Shown here piece after piece: positions 18,411 to 31,232 of a DNA stretch of 54,049 nt. Under the pieces are notes generated by a model. That model was not told where the DNA came from and searched no databases. It worked only from the letters and a program-made list of their open reading frames with translations. Origin of the DNA: Temnopleurus reevesii. Its lineage: Eukaryota > Echinodermata > Echinoidea > Temnopleuroida > Temnopleuridae. The stretch's first letter is position 1. Each line of letters opens with the position of its first letter. Made by a program: the position numbers and the translations under genes. Location of the stretch: the NCBI GenBank assembly GCA_036244855.1, contig BQKZ01000771.1, positions 23,284 through 77,332 on the forward strand. Reading direction: 5' to 3'.

Positions 18411-19929
18411 CATATAAATTTTCTTTGTGAATAGTTGAAAGAGAGTTGTTATTTTTTTGTACTTCATTTGCCAAATTTCTGTAGTTATATATTTACCCTT
18501 GAAATCATCGCTGCAACTAAACGGCAAGTGCTATAGTGGTCAGGAAGATAATGGGATATGGAAATTTTTATATCCAACATTAACCGCTTATCATCTGTTG
18601 AAATACTTCTGCTGTAATTGATTTCGTAGCAAGGACTTTGAATAAGCCCAGGGTCGTGTTTCAGTCATGGCTGTAAAATGCAAAAACCAAACTGGTTTTC
18701 TATTACATAAAATTATTCATTATCTATGCACTTGAAGTTATATTCATACAATGTCTATTGTAAAGATACACCATGTTGCTGATGTCAGAATGGAAAACCG
18801 TGGTAACTGATTTTGTCCGGAATCGCCTCAGCTACAACATATCATAAACTGGGAGCAAAAGGACCACTATTGACGGAGTTATGGGCAAATTTGCATAAAA
18901 ATTATGACGCTATTAAGAAAAAAAACGAAATTTTAGGTTAAGGCGCCATTTTGATGACGTCAAAACGTTTATAAATAGCAAATGGCACATTAAATCATAT
19001 TTTCAACTCACATAAAAACAGGTTCGTGAAAAACCATGGAGGGTTAACGGACTATTTTTAGAGCTTCATTGATTTTAGTGTAGGCATCATTTTACCCATA
19101 TTTGGCATATGAAGAAGGAACACGCACGCGCGCGTGAAATAATTTGGGAGATGATAATTTCTTTAATAATGGTCGTAGAAAGTTGAACAGGGTATCATTT
19201 TTTCAGAATTTTATGCTCTATCAGACTCCATCAAGATAAATGGCGAATTTAGACATTTTCATGGTGAAACGTGTTATGGCACGCGTGTATCCGTCCGCGC
19301 ACCCAAATTTTTGAAAGGCTTAAAATGACCTGAAACGTACTCTGATTTGGTCAAAAAGTGATTTTGAGCATTTTGAGATTTTGAAGGACGCGTACGCGTG
19401 CGTAATGACATTTGGATGAATCTTGATGGCATGACCTAATGACCCTTAACTAAAATAGTATATGACGTGAATATAAATGATTATTGATGATTTTTTAGAA
19501 AGATATGAATAATAATGTGATTTTACAAAATGGCGTCTACATGACGTCACGATGACGCCATGACATTGGTCTTGTTGGAGAAACGTGTTTTCAATGACCT
19601 TGATATATGACTAAAATTTGAAGAATTTAAATTGAAAGATCTTGGAGATATTCTGGACAACAAAAAAGGTGGAAATACAAATAAATAAAGCAAGAAAACA
19701 GAAACAAAGAAAATTCGGATGATAACAATAGGTGATCTGTCAAATAGGACAGACCACCTAATTAAGAACCGCATATGCTATATACAGTTTTTTTCACAGT
19801 AAACAAGTTATGTGAGTCAGTATACCTACTTTGGGTTACGGATAAACGTGCAATTGTTTTCCACTTTGCCAGGTTTTATTTATTTTACAATTTACTTTAC
19901 ATATGTCTTGATACTAACTACATGATAAT

Positions 19930-20170
19930 AAATAATAATAATCATAATTTTTTTTTACCCAGGGTAGCCACATTCAGCTGTAAGGTAGCTGCTTTTCCAG
20001 CGGGCCTTGCATAACATAAAGTTATTATTACCCTTCTCCTTTCTTAAATGCCGAGCGACTGGCAAGAAGGCAGATAGTCCCATTTTTATAAGTCTTTGGT
20101 ATGACTCGAATGGGATCGAACCTACGACCTTCCGTTCATGGGGCAGACGCTCTACCACTGAGCCACACAT
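19930..20170 (-). mobile_element. tRNA-derived SINE, family 1, copy 1
   Basis: On the minus strand it starts with ATGTGTGGCTCAGTGGTAGAG (A-box-like), then GGTTCGATCCCA (B box). A body shared with 31233-31446 follows (CAAAGACTTATAA, GTTATGCAAGGCCC-type, TACCCTGGGTAAA). It ends in an A/T-rich repeat at the left side. Non-coding. Confidence 0.75.
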
Positions 20171-20681
20171 GACCGGTGTGTATCATCACACCAAGAAGTG
20201 TGCCTTTAACGCAGCACCGCAAGTACCTCCGATGATGTTTAAGGAAGAAAAATCGGCAAATTTCCCGAATGATAGACGTAATTAGCTTTCCATCCTCAAC
20301 ATATCTGTATCGACGGTATCACAATCATCTGTTGCAGGTGGAGAGAATTACACACCCGATCGGCATCCCATGTCACGAACTTCACATCCCAAATCAGAAT
20401 GTAATATAAAACTTACGTTCGGCGTACGCTCCATCGGCGCAATCCGAATGCCAGACAATCGTAAGATCATCGTATACTGTGCTAAAAAAAAAGTCGCTTG
20501 TCGACGCAAGTTCAAAATGCAAATGTGTAAATTCGCCTTATTTGATTGTTTGTGTGTTGTTGGGTTTTTTTTTTGTTGTTGTTGTTGGGGGAGGGGGGAT
20601 CTGGTCACAAAATGCGGGTGCACATGACATGCTGTTGTCCGTATTTTGAGACCGGCATAAGGATGTGTACCAGAGAGCTAG
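20171..20681. other. No gene seen; T/G-rich low-complexity tract
   Basis: Unordered sequence, then GTTGGGTTTTTTTTTTGTTG followed by a G-rich stretch at 20555-20600. The overlapping short open frames are not supported. Confidence 0.5.
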
Positions 20682-20729
20682 TTGAGAGCTACAGTTATTA
20701 TATATTATATATAATAACTGTAGCTCTCA

Positions 20730-20730
<1 letters not shown>
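20682..20730. repeat. Perfect 49-bp palindrome
   Basis: TTGAGAGCTACAGTTATTAT at the left is mirrored by ATAATAACTGTAGCTCTCAA at the right, with 23-bp perfect arms and a 3-base centre. It runs directly into (TA)n and (GA)n repeats and an assembly gap. Confidence 0.92.
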
Positions 20731-20774
<44 letters not shown>

Positions 20775-20868
20775 AAGAGATTGGGAGTGGGAGAAGAAAA
20801 AGGAGAGAGAGACACACACACATGATACAGAAAGAGACAGAGAGAAATGGGGGGGGGGGGGGGGGGGG
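20731..20868. repeat. Compound (TA)n, (GA)n, poly(G) tract
   Basis: About 25 bp of TA, then GA repeats and G/A-rich sequence, ending in about 20 G bases at the gap edge. The apparent proteins here are artefacts of the repeat and of the N run. Confidence 0.9.
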
Positions 20869-21098
20869 NNNNNNNNNNNNNNNNNNNNNNNNNNNNNNNN
20901 NNNNNNNNNNNNNNNNNNNNNNNNNNNNNNNNNNNNNNNNNNNNNNNNNNNNNNNNNNNNNNNNNNNNNNNNNNNNNNNNNNNNNNNNNNNNNNNNNNNN
21001 NNNNNNNNNNNNNNNNNNNNNNNNNNNNNNNNNNNNNNNNNNNNNNNNNNNNNNNNNNNNNNNNNNNNNNNNNNNNNNNNNNNNNNNNNNNNNNNNNN
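20869..21098. other. Assembly gap (230 N)
   Basis: Unknown bases, with G runs on both sides; probably a homopolymer-caused gap. Confidence 0.99.
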
Positions 21099-21250
21099 GG
21101 GGGTTGAGAACGAGAGAGAAGAAAGAATAGACAGAGAAATAGAAAGATTTACGTTGCACGAAGTATACCAATTCCTATTGTTGAATATGCGCATTTTCCT
21201 TTTAACAAATTTCTATTTGTTTTAAGTGATGCCCAAAGTGATATTATATC

Positions 21251-21468
21251 TAAAGACCGACTCACGCCTTTGCGTTGATAGCTTGCGTCAGCCCAGTCGT
21301 TTATGCTGATCAGACGGTGGACGGACATTTGGTTTGCACTCAAGAAGCGTATTCCGAACGTCAGTCCATCGTATGAACTACGTATTTGTGCGTCCAGTGA
21401 ACGTTCATAATTTTCAGAAACACAAGACCGAAAAAGGCTAAAAGCTAAAATGTGTGAGTCGGCTTTTA
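21251..21468. mobile_element. AAGGCCGACTCACACC-family MITE, copy 1
   Basis: Left end TAAAGACCGACTCACGCCTT is mirrored by TGTGTGAGTCGGCTTTTA at the right. Further copies lie at 32469-32738, 36353-36592 and 44996-45376, with partial ones near 30755-31113. Confidence 0.8.
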
Positions 21469-21893
21469 CAATGTCTTGTAAAACTTATGTGACAAATGTT
21501 CATGAATATGTGATGCGTTGTTATATTTGTTGTAAATTGATTCTATATTGTTTGTAATACATTTTGAAACATTTTGAAACAATAAACACATCGTTGAAAT
21601 GTTAAATACCTTGCAGTATTCTGTTATGAAAATTGTAGATTTGCCACTGTCGTAATGTTTGTCAGCTAAATAAATGTATGATAGGGATGGCAATGAAAAC
21701 ATCGATATCTTTTTTTTTCTATCTTGACTTGATTACAGAAGGATGTTGGGATAAAGTTGTAAATTGATTGCAATCATCTGCAGGGCCCAGTTGCATGAAG
21801 CAAACACTTGTTGCAACTTTCCATTTATAGAAGTTCTGTGAAATCATGGTTATGGATTGGCTACTGTGCATGCACAGTTGTCATTATTACCTT

Positions 21894-22408
21894 TAAAGCC
21901 CAAGTACAGTTTTGGTAAAAGCGAATATTTTTATCACCAGATTTTGTCTTTAAAATCTATATGAAATGAAATATAGTATCATAAACATATTCCACCAAAG
22001 ATTGTGCGAAAAATGAACGAGTTTGGGAAAAGCTATAACCAGGATAACCTAAAAATGTGGAATTTTTTAGTATGGTGCTGCATCACACTATTTCAAAATA
22101 TTTTCTTTCTTGATAAAGGACAACATCCCATGCTCAGAATTGGATGACAATTTCAGAATTTAATTGTTGTGTATATCTCATATTGTCAAATCTCGGAAAT
22201 AACTTTGTATATACTCGATAACGAGCAAAATAATGCTATAACCTAGAGAGGGCACTAAATATGATTTAACGGTCAAATTCAAATTTTCAAAAGAATCAGT
22301 TCGTAAAGAAATATGCTATGGTCTCAAAATGTGTATAAGAATTACATGTCATGATAAACATCCCCAAAATGCACATTTCTTCATCTTTACCAAAACTATC
22401 CTGGGCTG
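21894..22408. mobile_element. About 510-bp MITE, copy 2
   Basis: Ends AAAGCCCAAGTACAGTTTTG and CAAAACTATCCTGGGCT are inverted. Its body matches 7312-7819. Two diverged copies in one window point to an old, moderately abundant family. Confidence 0.78.
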
Positions 22409-22483
22409 CAATTGTAGAGCGCTTAGAGAATTCTAATGAAGAGTTGATAAGCGCTATATAAAAGCCGTGTATTATTATTATGC
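22409..22483 (+). mobile_element. SINE 3'-tail fragment
   Basis: AGAGCGCTTAGAGAATTCTA, then AAGCGCTATATAAAAGC and (TTA)n. The same tail occurs inverted at 49018-49136. It abuts the end of the MITE, so one probably inserted next to or into the other. Confidence 0.65.
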
Positions 22484-22876
22484 GAACCGAAAGAGATTGA
22501 AATGCTTGTTTGTCAATGCTTGTGTGTTTATGTGCTTTACATTTCTTATGCTATTTGCTTAATCAAATACCGTGCTTATAACTTACTCCATTTGAGCAGA
22601 ACATACTCATTATTAACAGCAGTTTAGAATACTCAATACAATTCGGATATTTTATCTTAATCTAATTTTGTAATTTAAACGATTTTTTAAAGAAGAAAGT
22701 ATGCGACACGTCACTTGAGTATAAATAATAGCCGCGTCCCAAACATACATCTTTAAAAAATCCTGCGTAATATGATTCCATCAAAGAACCTAAATACACA
22801 CACACTACCCAAATTTATAGATTCGCATACAAATTATAGAAAATTTGCATTCCATTCGAAAATATCCACAAAGCTG

Positions 22877-22898
22877 CCCCCCCCCCCCCCCCCCCCCC
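22877..22898. repeat. Poly(C) run
   Basis: Twenty-two C bases. Similar runs are at 36056, 38442, 43009 and 53541, and G runs at 12409, 31675, 33702 and 51614. They are a recurring property of this genome. Confidence 0.95.
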
Positions 22899-22983
22899 GA
22901 GCAAGGTCACCAAAACGATGCTGACACGCGCCCTTCATCTTCGGATAATGCACTTTTTTTACGGAACTATCCAAGTACCGCGA

Positions 22984-23530
22984 AAAATCTGTATTGGGTA
23001 GTGGGATGCTAAGTGCACATCGCGAAGGCTTTTCAAAAGTGATAAAAATCACTCGGCAAGAATCAAATCGTTTTATGCTACTCATGCAAAAGACAAAGTA
23101 GACCCAAATGGATATTTTTACAGGAAGTAAAGCAGCTATGGGAAGGAAATGTGTGTTTAAAGGGGTCGGGGGATTTGAGAGGTGTTGAGGAGAAATGGTT
23201 GGGATTTTTTTTATTACATAGAGATACATTTGTTACTCGGAAATGAATTTTGAGACAAAAAGCAAGAACGGAAGGGATATGTTACCACTTTTTATCCGAG
23301 AATAACCATAGAAACATTTCATACACACTGAGCTAAAAAGGATACAAATGGTTCAAATCATCGCGAAAGGGTGCAATATGTACTGTATATAAAATCTGAA
23401 AAACCACTTTGGGGGAAAATCCTTCTTTCGGTGTTAGACGTCATTTTGTTAAATATATCCTGTTATAATCAAATATTGATTGATTAGTTAACTTATTAAT
23501 CAATTCATTAATTTATGCAGTCGCTTATTA
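22984..23530. repeat. Near-identical duplication, copy A
   Basis: 547 bp starting AAAATCTGTATTGGGTAGTG and ending ATTTATGCAGTCGCTTATT, repeated immediately after a single N. Differences are concentrated in the last 100 bp. See copy B. Confidence 0.92.
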
Positions 23531-23531
23531 N

Positions 23532-24080
23532 AAAATCTGTATTGGGTAGTGGGATGCTAAGTGCACATCGCGAAGGCTTTTCAAAAGTGATAAAAATCAC
23601 TCGGCAAGAATCAAATCGTTTTATGCTACTCATGCAAAAGACAAAGTAGACCCAAATGGATATTTTTACAGGAAGTAAAGCAGCTATGGGAAGGAAATGT
23701 GTGTTTAAAGGGGTCGGGGGATTTGAGAGGTGTTGAGGAGAAATGGTTGGGATTTTTTTTATTACATAGAGATACATTTGTTACTCGGAAATGAATTTTG
23801 AGACAAAAAGCAAGAACGGAAGGGATATGTTACCACTTTTTATCCGAGAATAACCATAGAAACATTTCATACACACTGAGCTAAAAAGGATACAAATGGT
23901 TCAAATCATCGCGAAAGGGTGCAATATGTACTGTATATAAAATCTGAAAAACCACTTTGGGGGAAAATCCTTCTTTCGGTGTTAGACGTCATTTTTTTTT
24001 TAAATATATCCCGTTATAATCAAATCTTGATTCATTAATTAATTTATTCATCAATTCATTAATTTATGCAGTCGCTTATT
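23532..24080. repeat. Near-identical duplication, copy B
   Basis: 549 bp matching copy A, with small differences such as a longer T run before AAATATATCC and ATTCATTAATTAATTTATTC in place of the copy A version. The one-base N at 23531 marks a contig join. The pair is best read as two haplotypes placed in series, not as a real tandem duplication. Confidence 0.9.
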
Positions 24081-26861
24081 TGTTCATTTATTAAAGTTTT
24101 CTTTAATATAAGCCAGGGTGGCTTCGTTCAAGCCTCATGGCCCGCTTTAATTTAAACAGATGTTTTGCCGATTCACTTCATACCCCATGTGTAAAATTAT
24201 TAAAGAGAAATGATAATGATTAAAAAAATGATATCGGTAAGATTATTATATGAAACGTTAGACTTCTGAACATTTTACCTTCAATTATATTATGGTCATT
24301 ATTAGTGGTATGTATGCTTTAATTCGAGCAACTTAAATTCAAATAATGGTTAGCTAATACAAACTTTTAGTGAACATTGTAAATAGGCTATACATGTATG
24401 GAAACGGTGCTTTGAATATGATTAAAGCAAAATAAGATAGAGATTCAACGCCTTTAATCCATTAAAGTCCAACGTAAAGCAGCAATGTGTGAAGATAAAA
24501 ATCAATTCATCGTCTAGTGCTGCTGAAGTTTGGAAAAAAATAATTCCATCCGATAAGTGTTATCAATTGATATATGAGAAAATGTTCCATAAACAAATAA
24601 ATGTATGCGGCCATATCATGCACACAGATTTGTGTTTTGGAAGTTTCATGATATAAAGGGCCACTTTTGAAGACATTAGTGCTCTATGTGTTAATTTCAA
24701 CCTATGGCTATCGTTACGTCCACCGCGCATCCCAATGCATGCACAATATGTTTATTTTCAATAAAAGTTCAATGGTGCGGGGTATAATGTTCACACATTA
24801 TGATCGCTTCGAAGCAGCTATCCACGCATTGGGCCCCCAGAGACCACCGATGCCCAATAAACTATCTTAGACTGTGAGGAATGTATGGAAGTGAAGGCCG
24901 CACACCACCAATTATATTCCCATTGACTCATGTGTAAAAAAGTAAAAAGTAAATAATCATCATAAATAAGTGCTAGGAACTGTTACATTTAGATTTGAAC
25001 TTTTAGAAGATCATCTTATTTTTTTCATCTTCATGAAATATGAAGGGTGGTCTTTTAGCTCGTTCTCTCACAAAAGGGTTTGAAAATTAAACTACCTATA
25101 AATTTGCTTGGACCATGTTGGCATATGGATTTTTGCAAAAGACTGAAAAAGTGGCCCTAAAATTCCATTTAGACCAATTCCTGCCATCCCACGGGACTCA
25201 TCCGAACCACGAATAGTTCCTTTTAATGCTCGTTCGTATAAGATATTGTTGGAATATCTGCCATTTAATTCATGTTATTATTCTTTATCTGACCAACAAT
25301 GATCACCAGAGTGGTGTGCGTTCATATGGCCTGTGAGAGGCACTGGCAGCCATTTTGCAAGCACACCACTATGAGCAGAAGGGACAAAGAATGTGGACAA
25401 AGTAAAAATCTTAACACAGGCTTTCACAATAGGTAATTGCACACAAAAGAAAGCACCACCACTATTCATTGTGCGTTGCCTGTTTGACTAATTTCCGCAT
25501 CGTAACAGGTGAGGAATTTTCTTAGAAGGCTATCATATTTCGGATGCTTGAATAAAATTGTTTAATAATCAAGATTGAAAACTTTCTGGTAAGAAATTAA
25601 AAAAAAAGCTACCATAAGATTAATAAAGACAATTTTAAAGTTGTTAATAATCTGTATTTAGCTCAATTCTACCAACCATGGAGGAGGAGATTCATTTTGA
25701 AATTTTAACTTTGAATTCTGAGAAAATTATCATTTTCAAACACAATACCACACTCGTTTTTGTTCCCATAGTGCAAACGAATGTATAGTTGTTTCTATTT
25801 CAAAGAATATTGCATAAGCGTTCCAGTGGAATGTGAAAATGCAGGAGTATATAATATTCTTTATAATACATAATATTGGCATTTATTCACATGAGTATGA
25901 CCTGTTGAAATGAGGCATACGTTCTTTATAACTAATATACCACTCGTTTTCTTCGCTGTTTTCTCGCCGTACCAAATATGTCAATTAAAGACTTCATTAC
26001 TCGTCCTAATTGGGTAGCTCAGGTGTGTTTTGAAATGCTTCAATAATGTTTTTCACTGTTTCAGGGATTACAAATACCTTTCGTAGTGTCAATAAAGACA
26101 TTTGTTTTGTCAGAACCGTTTCAGGGCACTGCTAGAATAAGAAATACCTTTGAATATTATGTTCTAAAATGATATGTTAGGTTTTCCCATCATTGTTGTG
26201 TAATAAATACACCACCAATTACTGCCATATTTCATTCAATATGTTTCGACAATACTTATACAAGCTTAGGAGGAATAACAAGTTTGTATTTTACTTTGAA
26301 CAGGAATTATTACAAAATTTTGATACGGTAAATTAAAAGAATAATCCCCTAGATTTCCCAAAATTACAAAATAGCATCATTTGTGTTATATGCCATTCTA
26401 CATCTTCATATATGAAACAATAATATATGTTAGCAATATTCAGACAAGAACAACAGTCACAACGACAAAATGAATAACACCAACCATGTAAGAACATTTT
26501 AAAGATCATGAAGAATACGGTAGTGTGATTAAAGTATTATGAATGTCTAGACGTAGATCAATAATCATCATACAGTATATTTTGTACCCTTTTACATGAA
26601 GCGATTACAAAGTGATATATTCTAATGGTCCTGGATGACAAATTAAAAAAAAATCAAATCAAATGACATGGATTTCAATTAATTCTATTCAATTCGGATT
26701 GACTTTTTATCTGAGCTTGGAATGACTTTAATTCTTAATCCGCAGTTTGAACTAAAACTAGTTTTAATGGATTCAAATAATTACAAACATCAATTTCCTT
26801 TGATTTAACAATGTTGATTTAATTAGAAAATCAATCAATCCGTTTTTTTTTAAGATTCATC
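24081..26861. other. No gene seen
   Basis: AT-rich intergenic sequence. A block at about 25290-25450 (CACACCACTATGAGCAGAAG, GGACAAAG) resembles 53445-53510 and looks like a dispersed repeat. Short open frames lack support. Confidence 0.5.
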
Positions 26862-27015
26862 TTCCCCGTAACATAAGGGTTTGTGATTAATTGCTAATCT
26901 AATAGCGATTGATATCAATCGCAAGTCTATGGAAAATCATTATGATCATGTACTAAAGTTTGCAATTGATCGCAAAATTAAATAGCGATTAATCGTAAAC
27001 GTTTATGTTATGGGG
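26862..27015. mobile_element. 150-bp palindromic MITE (CCCCGTAACATAAAGG family), copy 1
   Basis: Inverted ends CCCCGTAACATAAGGGTTTG and AAACGTTTATGTTATGGGG. The body is mostly mirrored: GCGATTGATATCAATCGC is itself a perfect palindrome. Other copies are at 34751-34900 and 40298-40446. Confidence 0.88.
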
Positions 27016-28816
27016 CACAGGACAGTCAAAATAGATTACTTCGTAATCGCTAGAATTTAGCAAGTTTGGAGAGTAAAAAATTCACTCATTGCAAGTAAGA
27101 TATGCGTATTTCTGTTTACCGTGGTATTTGACTGAACTAAAATAATGCTGTAACCATAGTTACCTATAGCAAACATGTCCTTGCCAGATATTTATGAAGA
27201 TATTTCAAGTATACCTGTTTGTCAAAGTCTTTTCGTAGCCACAAAATGCGCATCATCACAAGATTGCTGAAAACATCAAAGGCTACACCCGATTTTCTCA
27301 TTACCCTAATTAGTATTTTTTGTCCATGTAATTGCTCCAAAATTATGTTTATACTGGATGAACAGCGAGTGTTTACTGCAAGAAGAATAAAGGATAGACG
27401 CATTTAGACCAATAATATTGAAACATCGATTATTCATCACAAACAGATCAAGTTTGTATGAAACATAATGAAAATTTCACATCCATCTGAACACATTATT
27501 GGGACTAAAGTGCCATGGCATAGTGAACGGCTTGCAATCTGAAAACAAAGTTAAAGGTTACATAATCGTTTAATAAAGCAAGCATGTCGGGACTGCTATA
27601 TTGTAGCTGCCAGCCTCGGATGTTTTAGCGAACGTATGACCGACGCATGAAAAATTAGTCAAATATGTTGGCGTACAACAAGTACGTCATTAGTACGTTT
27701 TGTGTATGTTGAAAACCTTGTCATGTTTCACGAAACAACAAATGCATCCAGAATAGTGTTCGACGTATAAATATATCCTGTAAAATTTATAGGAACGTAA
27801 CGCAATCACCGATAAATGTTATTAGTACGCAATTCATACGTCAATATAAAGCACATCTTTACGTTTTAGTCAATGTCTACTAAAATTTATCCAAAACGTA
27901 ATGCAGTCCTCTGAGAATCGAGAACCCCCTTTAGTCTTTTATAGTGATCAAATTATGTGTACATTTTATCTTTTTCAACAATGTATTGGCAGCTTAAAAA
28001 AAAAACCTCAAATACTACTACGTCAATACGTGCATTTTCATACCCTCCCATGCCACAAGTATTGCAACATAGCAAAATTACGTTCGTTTTCCACTAATTT
28101 ACCTGCCGTATTTTTTCTTATTTTTCCTTAAATGTGAAACAAATCACAAATATCTATTGTTAAAATGAAAGTGTCATACACGGTTTGTAAATTATGTAGG
28201 GTAAAACAATTCTTAATTTAGTTATGCCTTAGGTACCAAAGACCAAAGACGACAAAGGTAGAAAATTGCAATGTCTCGACTTGCAGATTAGTCAACGGCA
28301 TCTCGCAAAATTGTTTTCCCTTTCTTTAAATTGAACATGTTCCATGACTTGTTGAATACTTCTGCTAACAAAATGTGTCAAAATCTATTTTCCATATAAT
28401 GCAAATAAAATAGACAACCTGAGTAGAAGACGTCACTGTCAGTTCCTTCAGGGCATGTGTTTTTATAATTTTATGGCACAACGTGTATTGGCCATTAGGT
28501 TTTGAGAATGAGCAATATAATTCCGAAAAATTATCGTTCTTGACTACAAAAACTAATCCTGGGATATTTTATGACATTTTTCTTCATATGGCCGGTGCAT
28601 GAAATAGATTTATACAAGTGTCCTGAAGGAATTAAGACTGGGTATATGTTGCAATATATATGGCATGAGAGGGTAGTATTCAATCAATCATCTTAACGTG
28701 ATAGGGAAAGTGAGTGACAGATCATTGATAATGAACCATTGTACATGCCAGTGGAATCTAAACATTCATTTGTTGATTTGAATACAACTCGAATAAAAGT
28801 GGCTGGGAAATTCTAT
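27016..28816. other. No gene seen
   Basis: AT-rich sequence. Around 27600-27900 it is rich in ACGTA-type motifs (TACGTCATTAGTACG, CAATTCATACGTCAAT), suggesting a degenerate foldback repeat whose ends I could not define. Confidence 0.45.
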
Positions 28817-28945
28817 GTTGTTATTATCATCCTTATTATCATTATCATGATTATTATTGTAACTATTATTAGTAGTAGTATCATTGTTGTTATTATTGTT
28901 GTTATCATCATTATCATTATTACTCTTACCATTATCATTATTAGG
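28817..28945. repeat. Imperfect (ATT/ATC/AGT)n microsatellite
   Basis: About 130 bp of mixed triplets. It generates an Ile-rich false open frame. Confidence 0.88.
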
Positions 28946-30754
28946 ACATCATCATCATTACCATTGTCATACTTATTGTTTGAAATATGAATAAATGATT
29001 TAAATTAAATATTCTGTCATTCAAACTTTAATTGCTCGAGGGAACTTTAAATTGAACACTCTTATGATAGCTGCAGCAGCTTAAAAGCGTTAGATAAACA
29101 TTAGGAATATCGATATTTGCTATAAAAAAACAGGTTTGCCATATGTTAATTTGTTTTGTTTACTTGCACCTAGCATTGTGAAAACCAATATAACAACAAA
29201 ATATATAGACTAATAATTAACGATATATCTTCAAAGGAATGATTATATGATTATGCGAATATACTCCGGGAGACTGGATTCGAGATTAAATGAACTTTCA
29301 CAAGATAACACACCTTAAGTTTCTACTTCTGAAAAAATTCAGAAAGCTCATGTCGTAGACGCTCCTAAGCGCATGCGCTAATTTAATACAATCACATAAT
29401 ATCTCAAAACCAATGGAGCGATAAATCAAAAATATAAAAACATGTCTAAAATTATGGTGCGTCTAACGTGGCTTGAAAAATTGAAAAGTGCATAAGGGGC
29501 ACAAAGATAGAGTTGCGAAATGAACATGTAATGGAGGGACGCATGACTCAATAGTCTTCGCATGGGCTCATGGGAGACAGCATGATAGAAAGCTAACAAG
29601 ATACTAGTATTATTTGTTCCTCTGTTTTTATTTCCCAAGTGAGTGGGATTAAATTGAGGCGCGTCTCCACTGCCATGGTGATTATCCGACAAGTAATCAT
29701 AATGTCTGAGTATGTGAGTAAATGCACTGCAAAAAGCGTTCGGGGAATAGTCAACCAATCCAACAAGGTTTTCCTCAAATAATTAAGCTCTTACCCAACA
29801 ATTATGCAATATCTTGCCAAACAGTAAGTAAAGTTGATGATTAACCTTATAACAAAGCAAATTTTGTTTTAACAAATTAGAAAAAATTGCCCAACAGTTG
29901 GTTGTGTTCATGTTTTGACATGTACGCCTTTTGTAGTTTTGTTGAGTTAGTCACTTTATATTGGATAATTGACTCGATATATAATATAACATAAAAAGAA
30001 AAAAATAGTCATGTAGCACCACATTAACTTTACGATAAGAACTTTCGCTGTTCTTTCTTTTTTATTAGTAATTATTCTTATATTTAGCTATGCTAACATC
30101 TAGCACGCAAATATTGAAGGGCTTTCTTTCTAATTCAATTGATTGATCTCCACTTCTGTCAGAAACCCAGCCATCAAGCTAATTATGATTATAAATGTAG
30201 ATTGTGTTTTAATGTTGTTCATTACGTTTCCGTTCTTGTCGATATCTGATAACAATATTGTAGATGCATTAGATGATGATGTTTTATAAAAAGCAACTTC
30301 ATAGTTTGCATGATACTAAGCAAAATCAGCCAGTGGAAACGGTCTTTCAAATGAGGCGGAGCGAAGATGATACAAAATTGAGATATGATCGACTCGTACC
30401 CACAGACAAAAAACCTTGACCTCAAACATCTTGAGCTTGAGCAGGGGTGGCGAGCGTGTAAAGGAGCCAGTCACACAATTTACGTAATACCCCATTTGAC
30501 GAAGCTTCATGTGCAGGAAGTGTGGTAGCCTGACATTTGGGTTGACGGGGAACCAAACCTTGGACATATCATGGTTTCATTGAATGGGGAAGAATTATAT
30601 GAACGAAATGTGAAAATTTGAGCAAAATCCGACAATCCATTCAAGAATTTTCTTTTTTTTATAGCATGCACAAAAGTGTGGCGCTGCCCCCTCCTCCCCC
30701 AACCCATAAAGTCAACCATACAAATAAACTTGTTCCAGACTTTCCGAAACCCAC
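28946..30754. other. No gene seen
   Basis: AT-rich intergenic sequence with several short frames of no recognisable content. Near 30607 a fragment (TGAAAATTTGAGCAAAATCC) resembles part of the foldback element at 44315. Confidence 0.45.
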
Positions 30755-31113
30755 TCCAGTCCATCGTATGACCTATGCTTTTGTGCGTCCACAGAGCGTT
30801 CTCTAATTATCCAATACGATGGGCCAACAGAAGCTAAAAGCTTAAAGGTGTGAGTCGGCCTTAAAGGCATAACATCTTTGTGTTCATAGTAACTATCTTC
30901 CAAGCGTTCTTTGAGTACTGTGAACGCAAAAATGTGAAAGCAAAACGGTTGACCGACTTTTGAGGCGTTCGTCCATGGCGCTCGAAGTAATCACGCCTTA
31001 GAAAATTGAGCGTTGTTCCTCCGTATTTATGCGTAGAAGGAGCGTCATTAACGTTCTGCAGCCGTTAATTGCTGTAATAATCTATAAACGCGAAAGTGTG
31101 AGTCAGCTTTCAG
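30755..31113. mobile_element. Two damaged copies of the AAGGCCGACTC MITE family
   Basis: At 30755-30868 a right half ends GGTGTGAGTCGGCCTTAA. At about 30960-31113 a second, more diverged piece ends AAGTGTGAGTCAGCTTT. Left ends are missing or unrecognisable. Confidence 0.55.
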
Positions 31114-31232
31114 ATTGAAAATAAACATGATTATTATACATTAGGGAAACCAGACAATTATTGTCAAGACGTATAACAGGATAAGTACCCAGTCGCTCAT
31201 ATAAACAAATAGAAATATAAAGTTTCTCGTTT

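Larger units (their letters stand above)
17191..19763. mobile_element. 2.57-kb non-autonomous element with 16-bp perfect terminal inverted repeats
   Basis: AATTAGGTGGTCTGTC at 17191-17206 is matched exactly by GACAGACCACCTAATT at 19748-19763. The interior has repeated blocks: 17401-17544 recurs at 18264-18410, and sequence near 17560-17700 resembles 18770-18990 (CAGCTACAACATATCA, GACGTCAAAACGTTTA, AAATGGCACA). It also carries a tRNA-like segment at 18061-18134. No transposase frame is visible. Confidence 0.65.

Noticed and set aside
20546..21194. Frames of 86-194 residues across the gap
   Set aside because: Mostly translated N bases and G/GA runs.
22834..23777. Two frames of 131 and 89 residues sharing the same start
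   Set aside because: They are the same stretch seen twice because of the duplicated 0.55-kb segment; no domain, and one runs through a poly(C) tract.
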